Notes under the pieces: model-generated | Databases searched by the model: none | Told to the model about the DNA's origin: nothing | Seen by the model: the letters and a program-made list of their open reading frames with translations, nothing else | Origin: Hsuehochloa calcarea | Taxonomy: Eukaryota; Streptophyta; Magnoliopsida; Poales; Poaceae | Direction: 5' to 3' | Assembly: GCA_036346395.1 (NCBI GenBank) | Contig: JAYEVG010000053.1 | Coordinates: forward strand, 62,001-126,000 | DNA: 64,000 nt | Position numbers and translations under genes: made by a program | In this document: piece after piece, positions 58,074 through 64,000 of the stretch | Numbering within the stretch: the stretch's first letter is position 1 | Layout of the letters: each line of letters begins with the position of its first letter

Positions 58074-58960
58074 TGTAACATCCCAATTCTAAGTCTTTGC
58101 TTCAAATGTAAGAAAATGAGTAGAAGTTAAAACTTTTCTTGCATCTTGAAGTAATTGCACTATTATGTAATTCTTGTAAAAGAATTATGAAAATCAAAAA
58201 TCAAATCTCCAAATAACTCTAGTCACAAACCTCCTTGGCAAAGATCTTGTGCCAAACCTCTGTGAATATTTTTCCTGTGTTCTAGGGAGGCTTGGTAACA
58301 CCTCTGAATTACTTCATGATTTTTAGAAATTATTTGATAATTTTTGGGAGGCAAGTCAAACCCAGTCAAAGCTTGGTCAAACCGTAACCCAACCTTCTGG
58401 AATTTCTTGAGAAGAATGCAGTGCATGAAAATCTCTGAAAATTTTATGTAAGGTTAATCCTAAGGTCGGAAACCTCCAGTTAAAATTTCATGATTTTTGG
58501 AGCTGTTTTTCTACCTCTAAAATTCTCCAAAGTTCTGGTCCCAAAAATCAAAAACTAAATCAGTCGGCACTGTTCCTTGGGCGCGAGTCAGACTCGGGCT
58601 CGAGCCAAGTGACTTGGTTCGATCAACTAGCTGCACCGCCGCGGTCGATCGGGCGCGAGCACTGTGGGCTGTCGGATCGACATCGCGTCGCCCACGTTAG
58701 CGCGGAGCAACGCCGATGCAATCGCAGGAGAGCCGTCTGATTTGGAGATCACGGCCTGGATTGAGTGGCCGATCGGACCGACCGATCGCTCCATTCACTT
58801 GAACCGTCCGATTTGAAAATCAATGGCCTGGATGGAGTGGCCGATCCGACCGACCGATCGCCCCATTCACTTGAACCGTTCGATTTTGATCCAACGGCAG
58901 CCAAGTCATCTCCTTCCTCGTGCTCCCTCGCTCGAGTGCGCGCTGCGCCATGGGCGAGCA
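58074..58960 (+). repeat. Tekay/Del-like LTR fragment, copy B
   Basis: Matches 17673 to about 18545, including the 72-bp tandem pair (58739-58881). Homology with copy A stops after GCGCCATGGGCGAG; copia leader follows. Confidence 0.8.
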
Positions 58961-59608
58961 ATGAGGCGGCGGCGGTCGAGGCGACATCGGCGGTGGATCG
59001 TTCCCCCCTTGTCCTCTGCTGGAGGCGACGGCGGAGGTAGAAGAGAGCGCGACGGCCTCCGGAGGCGGCACTGCGTCGTCGGTGGTGAATACAAGGTGGC
59101 CCAACCTCCAGCTCCGGGTGACTTGGCGACGGATGGGGAAGATGAGTCGCTAGAAGACAAGGCGACTTGGCCTCCAGCGATCGGATCCTCCTCTGATGGT
59201 GACGGCAGAGGCGGCGCAGGTCAGGCGCAAATCCAGCGACGGTCGACCAGAGGCAGCCCTCACGCGCATGCCCGCACGGCTCCTCCACCCCGGCGGCGGT
59301 ACTTCACCAAGCAGACGGAGACGGAGGAGGCCGGGTGCGACGGCCGGGCGGTGGACGTGGAGAGGAAGCGGCGGCGATGGCGGCAAGGAGAGCGTGAGAG
59401 GAAGCCGGCAATGGCTAGGGCAGGGAAGGACGAGTTGCGCGTCCAGGAGAGGTAACCCTAATGGGCTCTGATACCATGTTAGGAATAGCAACTTGTATTC
59501 TCAGGGGGCCAATGGGCCAGTATATATAGACAAGTATAGGAGGTGAATATGCAAATAACTACTCATAACAATGGGGAATAACGCAACTATACATATATAT
59601 CTCTAACA
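58961..59608 (-). mobile_element. Copia 5' LTR, primer site and leader (minus)
   Basis: LTR 59477-59608 (132 bp; on minus TGTTAGAGAT to TATTCCTAACA), then TGGTATCAGAGCCCAT (59476-59461), a perfect Met-tRNA primer site, then a GC-rich leader toward 58961. No gag or pol. ORFs of the leader on both strands have no known domain. 59609-60284 is AT-rich native intron with nothing recognised. Confidence 0.8.
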
Positions 59609-60284
59609 AGTGGCACATAATATGAAAAATTTAGTTTATAGCCTTGCTTATGATTTGTTTTATTATTAGCATTTTAAAACGAAAGGGCCACAGCTATTTC
59701 ATTCAAATGAAACAAGAAATATAGGAGTTCACACTTTAATAAAAACACATATATCCATTTTAACACAAAAAGAAAATGAAAAAAATGGAAATTTCTTTGG
59801 TTGTTCAACCTCTACAGGAGCATTAATGAAACCATTTCATTAAACACATTTCACGGATGCCGAGTTTACTAGTTTCGTGAAAGTGTCTGACTCATTGCAA
59901 CAACTTAATTCTTGATTTACTAGTTCCAAATATAGTAGTCTTGAAACCTCGTTTTTGTACCTAGCTAATTTAAGGTTGCCTGGCATTTTCTATGTATTCT
60001 AGGATTCGTAAAGCCTTGTAGAGCACACATCTCTCCTTTACTACCCCACTACCGTTTCTTTTGTAAATTAACAAAATTAAATTAGCATAGAAAATCAACT
60101 CTCATCATTTTCTTTTGCAAAATGTTAAGAAAAATATAAATAATCCAATGAAATAACTCTTGAGAAAACTAAACAGACCTTTGAGGCACCAACACAGCTA
60201 TCAAAATATATTAACAAATTCCAAAGCAATTATGGACCAGATGTTATGCTAAACTGAAAGTAACAAGTAAATAACAATAGACAC

Positions 60285-61304
60285 CTGAAAATGATTATTT
60301 GTGACGGCTTTCTTTGTTGACTGGTTTGGTAGAAGTCTAGTAGAAGTTCCCTGCAATGCAAAGTTACAGTAAAAATGGGTACCGAAATTACTTTTGATCT
60401 AACAGCCTCAGACCACTTCCCGAGGTGTAAATAACTTTAACAGAACAATAACTTTAACAGAACGTGCAACTACAGTACAGCTGGAAGAATGTCAGGTGTA
60501 AACAGAAACAATACAGCAAAGATTAGTTTAGAGTACCTTATTATGCCGTCATCCTTTCCATCATCCAGTGGCTTAAAAGAGAATCAATCATCTCTACCTT
60601 TGGAGACTGGGTCCGGACAGATGCTCTGTACCGTGATATCAGTGGCCAACATCTGGATCCAACAACCTGTAGTAAAAGCAGATTTCATTAACATTGAAGG
60701 TGAATACAAATCCCAAAATTGTCCACTAATAAAGTTTAATCATACACCCTAGCTAAATCAGATGTTCCAAATAGCCTAGAAATTCATGGAATGTGGTATT
60801 TATTCCTTGAGGAGTGGTGCACAGGCTATTGTGCTAGGCTGCTAGCTATTCATCTAAATTTTGCAACTACTTATGGGAGTACTCAAGGGATGGAAATACA
60901 GATCTTTGCTTGATGCAAAGTAATGGAGAGAGAAAACAAAGACACACCGCAGCAATTGATGGTATATCTGCTCGGCCAGGAGAACCATGTGAAACGTCCA
61001 TTCCCAAAATTAATGTGGGTATCTGATTGACAATTGGAATCATCTGGCGATGCTCCAATGCCAGTTTAGAGTTCATTCCGCCAAGCTAAAAAACAGGAAA
61101 AAAACATATAGATAAGAAAGTAACTCACATGTGAGTAAAGAGATGAAACTTAAATGCACAATCAGATAAAGAGATGAAGTATTTGTACCTTTGCATTGAT
61201 TTTTAGAAGAACATTGGTGAAGTATTGATCATTCATCTTATTACTAGGAACAATGCATTGAGTAGCAATACCCATCTCATGATGATTTTTCCTCTTCCAT
61301 GGCC
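60285..61304 (-). CDS. AGO-B: four upstream exons (start of PIWI domain)
   Basis: Minus-strand exons 61304-61189, 61085-60948, 60666-60537 and 60350-60285 with GT/AG introns. They read GPWKRKNHHEMGIATQCIVP, FTNVLLKINAK, LALEHRQMIPIVNQIP, LILGMDVSHGSPGRADIPSI (first catalytic Asp), WPLISRYRASVRTQSPKVEM, LFKPLDDGKDD and RELLLDFYQTS ... PSQIIIF. This is the PIWI half of an AGO4-clade protein. Phases join without error to exon 50236-50173. The N, PAZ and MID coding exons lie beyond the copia element, off the right edge. Confidence 0.92.
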
Positions 61305-61514
61305 CTTCAAGGTAGTTAACGAAGTTGGTTACATGAAGAATCCATGAGGGGGCAAAAAATATTAATTGTGCAACATCTTACCATAAATATTGTTTGAGTA
61401 TATCAACCTTATATTCCAATGGGCCAAAAGCCAATATATATACATGTACAAGGATGGAACAAATGCAAATAACACCCTACACAATATATATATCTAACAC
61501 CCCCCCTCAAACTC

Positions 61515-62085
61515 ATGGTGGATCAACAACACTTAGTTTGGAGAGGTAGAAGTTATCTTGAGCTCAGTGCATGCCTTAGTAAAGAAATCGCTAATCAAGT
61601 TCAAGGCACATACTGAAGAGCAATAACTTGGTCTTGCACCTGCGATCGCATGTATGAAGCATCCACTCCAATGTGCTTGGTAAGCTCATGTTTCACGGGA
61701 TCACGAGCAATGCTGATCGCACCAGTACTATCTGATAGAAGCGGAGTCGGTGCTGAAGTAGAAACACCAAAATCTGCAAGGAGCCACCGGCGGATGATCT
61801 CGGTATCAACGATGCCATGGCTCTCAACTCGACCTCGGCCAACGAGAAAGCTGCAGTTTGCTTCTTAGTCTTCGTGCAATCAAGGAGGAACCAAGGAAAA
61901 CACAATAGGCGAGAAGAGACCGCGATCGTAATGATCGCTAGCCCAGTCGCATCGTAGTACGTCAAGTCAGAAAGAATGGAGCGAAAAGAAAAGACGTCGA
62001 GTGAGGGTGCCACGAAGATATCGAAGAACACGAAGAAGGTGACTGTAGTGGAGCTGAGTGGGAGCAGAGACAAACTGATGAGGAT
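61515..62085 (-). pseudogene. Copia RNase H
   Basis: On minus: QFVSAPTQLHYSHLLRVLRY and LRGTLTRRLFF (about 62080-62010), a damaged stretch, TKKQTAAFSLAEVELRAMA (61870-61800), then RRWLLADFGVSTSAPTPLLS, DSTGAISIARDPVKHELTKH and the C-terminal DQVIALQYVP. Frame changes occur at about 61950, 61880 and 61795. Confidence 0.85.
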
Positions 62086-63195
62086 ATCTCTACTAATTAT
62101 GAGGTTGTTCATGAAGGAAGAACTAAACTTCTAAAACAACAGGTGCATTTGTTTCTTAATGAGTTTCCTTGTGTTTTCCATGAGAATTGGATACTACGTA
62201 AAATCAATACTTTGTCCATTCTCAGGTTTGATAAACTTAAAGTCTTTGGAACCGAGAGGGAGGCCGGAGCCAAAGTAATGGAGGAGCACAAGGAGGAAGG
62301 TAACCATAGTTGTTGCCTACTGATGAAGAACAAGAAGGTCAAAGCGGTTGGGAAGGAGAAAGTCAAGCAGTCCATGCGGCTGATCAAAGAGGAAAGAAGC
62401 CCGTGTGATGGGAGAGCAAAAGGGGACTTAAAGCTCAAGTTTTGGATAAGATTTTCAAGCCCAATTCAGATCTCCCACAACCCCAACCGAAATCAAATTC
62501 GGAATCAACTCAGAATTCAATTCGGATTCGGAATCAGCCTCAAATTCGGATTCGGAATCAGCAGGACAGTCCGGAGTAAAAAGGTCATAACTTTTTCATA
62601 CGAAGTCCGATTGGGGTGTTTTTGGGCTTGTTGGAAAGCTAACTTCAAGCCCGATCCAACGGATCCTAGATCGCTCCGAAATTCATCTGGAGTCAAAAGA
62701 TATGACCGAAACAATATGACGGTTGTAAAACTAGAGTTTCCTTTTTGTTTTAGATTGAGTCGGAATTGGAGTAGGAGTTCTAATTCCGAATTAGAGTAGG
62801 AGTAGGGCCTCTTGGCCAGCCATGAGGAGGAGAAGGGCACTATATATTGAGGGTTAGACCCCATTGTAACCTCGGACAGTTTATGCATAAGAATAGAAAC
62901 ATAGCTATTGCTTGTTCTTTGAAACCGAGTTCATGCGAGGACTTTGAGAGAGGACTAGGCGATCCATTGGTTCGCTCGAATTCAAGGTCAAGCCGCTGTT
63001 CCATTGGGAATTGGGGACTTGGCGATCGTCGTTCGTGGTCTCGCGACGATCAACTATCCGTGTGTTTTGGGCGTATTTCAAAGAGTTGAGGGTTCGTGCA
63101 TTGGCGCGAGTGTTCACTAGCGACATCGTCTACTTCGCATCGATTATCCACGGTTCCTCACCAGAAGATCGGGCATCCCCGTATCACAAACCGAC
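62086..63195 (+). mobile_element. Insertion in copia: probable LTR sequence
   Basis: About 1.1 kb splits the copia frame between the HPAHI codons (about 63205) and the QFVSAPT codons (62080). The right part (62840-63190) looks like an LTR transcript end: TATATTGAGGGTTAGACCCC, CCTCGGACAGTTT, GCATAAGAATAG. The left part is open on plus (62143-62799) but repetitive (IRNQLRIQFGFGIS) and has no known domain. About 15-20 bp of copia sequence seem present on both sides; exact ends are unclear. Confidence 0.5.
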
Positions 63196-64000
63196 TCGGG
63201 ATGTGAGCTGGGTGAGAAATGTCGTCGAGTAATCCCAAGGTAGACGAGGCTCCCGACAATATGGCGATAGCGAGTGGGATCCTCAAGAGGCTCACCATCG
63301 AGAGGCGAAGGTGAACACTTAACTCCATAGGAGTATCCACTACGCTACCGATCGGTGAGACAAGCACGAGTAAGGATATCCCAAGGTACTTCTCCGGGAG
63401 AGATAGTAGCCCTCAGCGTAGAAGTGATCTCAATCCCAAGGAAGTAACGAAGAGGGCCCAAATCGACATCAAGAAGCGCCATCGACACGCTCCTTCACAA
63501 AGGCAATGTCTCGAGAGTCATCTCCAAGAATGATCATGTCATCCACATATAGGAGGAGCGTCAGGCCCGTGGAGAGGTGTGAACAAAGAGAGCGAGGGTC
63601 GTGAGCACCGCAGAGAAGCCGGTGAGAAGGACAACAGAGGAGCGGTCAAACCAAGCACGCGGCAAAGAAGTGACAACAGAGGAGAAGCGATCAAACCAAG
63701 CACGCGGGCTTGTTTTAGCCCATAGAGAGAACGACGAAGGCGACAAACTGCACCATCGTGATGAGAATACCCGGTGGGTGCATGTAGACCTCCTCACGCA
63801 ACTCGCCATTGAGAAAGGCATTCTTAACATCCAAGCGAGAGATGAGCCATGGCGAACAGAGGCCACAAAGAAGGAGAGTACGAGCAGTGGTCATGTGAGC
63901 AACAGGGCGAAAGTCTCATCGTAGTCGCGACCATGCTCTCGCTGAAAACCACGCGCTACAAGACGAGCCTTGTAGCGCTCAAGAGAACCATCCGAGCGAG
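63196..64000 (-). pseudogene. Copia reverse transcriptase
   Basis: On minus, entering from the right edge: LERYKARLVARGFQREHGRD, YDETFAPV, VKNAFLNGELREEVYMHPPP, CRLRRSLYGLKQAPRAWFDR, LLLYVDDMIILGD (catalytic Y-V-D-D, about 63560-63535), RYFLGIEI-like, RSVDTPMELSVHLR and DISHPAHI. A 50-bp direct repeat near 63620-63710 duplicates the QAPRAWFDRFSSVV region. Frame breaks are several. Confidence 0.88.

Larger units (their letters stand above)
50237..60284 (-). other. AGO-B intron swollen by transposons
   Basis: The donor at 60284 and acceptor at 50237 flank 10,048 bp. About 180 bp at the 3' end and 676 bp at the 5' end look like original intron. Between them are a copia LTR and leader (50418-50764), block B (50765-58960) and another copia leader and LTR (58961-59608). 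It splits the Arg codon just before the second catalytic Asp. Confidence 0.85.
61391..64000 (-). mobile_element. Ty1/copia element with short LTRs, 3' part
   Basis: 3' LTR at 61391-61499 (on minus TGTTAGATATA to CTCAAACA) with polypurine tract at 61500-61513 (GAGGGGGGG on minus). Internal RT-RNase H follows to the window edge, interrupted at about 62085-63195. It sits in the intron upstream of AGO-B exon 61304. The 5' LTR is off the right edge. LTR resembles, but is not the same as, that at 59477-59608. Confidence 0.8.

Noticed and set aside
58823..59455. 210-codon ORF on plus and overlapping minus ORFs
   Set aside because: GC-rich copia leader and Tekay LTR; no domain, and the ORF crosses the junction between two elements.
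983..61304. One AGO gene split by a 48-kb insertion
   Set aside because: On minus the N-terminal exons would have to lie at higher coordinates than the PIWI exons; they lie lower, so these are two genes.
62143..62799. 218-codon ORF on plus
   Set aside because: Repetitive composition inside an inserted LTR-like sequence; no family recognised.

Overview
The window is nuclear DNA of a grass (Poaceae), probably a rice relative (tribe Oryzeae) with a repeat-rich genome. It holds fragments of two ARGONAUTE genes of the AGO4 clade. Both are on the minus strand, in the same order, and they are separated by about 45 kb of nested transposons. The 5' end of one copy (AGO-A) lies at 983-4560 and continues off the left edge. 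The 3' two thirds of the other (AGO-B) lies at 49184-61304 and its start is off the right edge. In rice OsAGO15 and OsAGO4a are close neighbours on chromosome 1, so this may be the same locus enlarged by transposons. That is recalled knowledge, not a search result.

Layout. 1-600: a PIF/Harbinger scrap and a small hAT-like piece. 983-4560: AGO-A 5' exons and promoter. 4620-6170: unknown sequence with a possible exon, then one end of a CACTA element. 6180-8845: decayed Ty3/gypsy internal region (minus). 8858-16017: Mutator-like element (MULE) with a transposase and a second ORF carrying a plant mobile domain (PMD), itself broken by a gypsy LTR. 16018-47183: a Ty1/copia fragment split by a stack of insertions. 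Outermost is a gypsy LTR (LTR2, 16176-46105, target duplication TTAGC/TTAGT). Inside it is a Tekay/Del-like gypsy (from 17673). Inside that is a Tat/Retand-type gypsy (19896-42961). Inside that is a Sirevirus-like copia that kept gag only (23123-34320, target duplication AAGTC). Innermost is a solo gypsy LTR (27345-30732, target duplication ATGGA). 47184-48430: MITEs and simple repeats. 49184-61304: AGO-B, whose 10-kb intron (50237-60284) contains a second copy of the MULE/PMD/copia/LTR2/Tekay-LTR block, framed by the 5' ends of two short-LTR copia elements in opposite orientation. 61391-64000: a further copia element (minus) broken by another insertion.

The only cellular genes I can support are the two AGO genes. 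AGO4-clade proteins load 24-nt siRNAs and direct DNA methylation of transposons, so the locus encodes silencing machinery while being full of its targets. AGO-B keeps all three catalytic positions (D, D, H) but has a 1-nt insertion in a conserved exon, so it may be a pseudogene or carry a consensus error. Several transposon frameshifts look like systematic loss of single bases in CAG/CTG contexts and homopolymers, which may be assembly error rather than decay.
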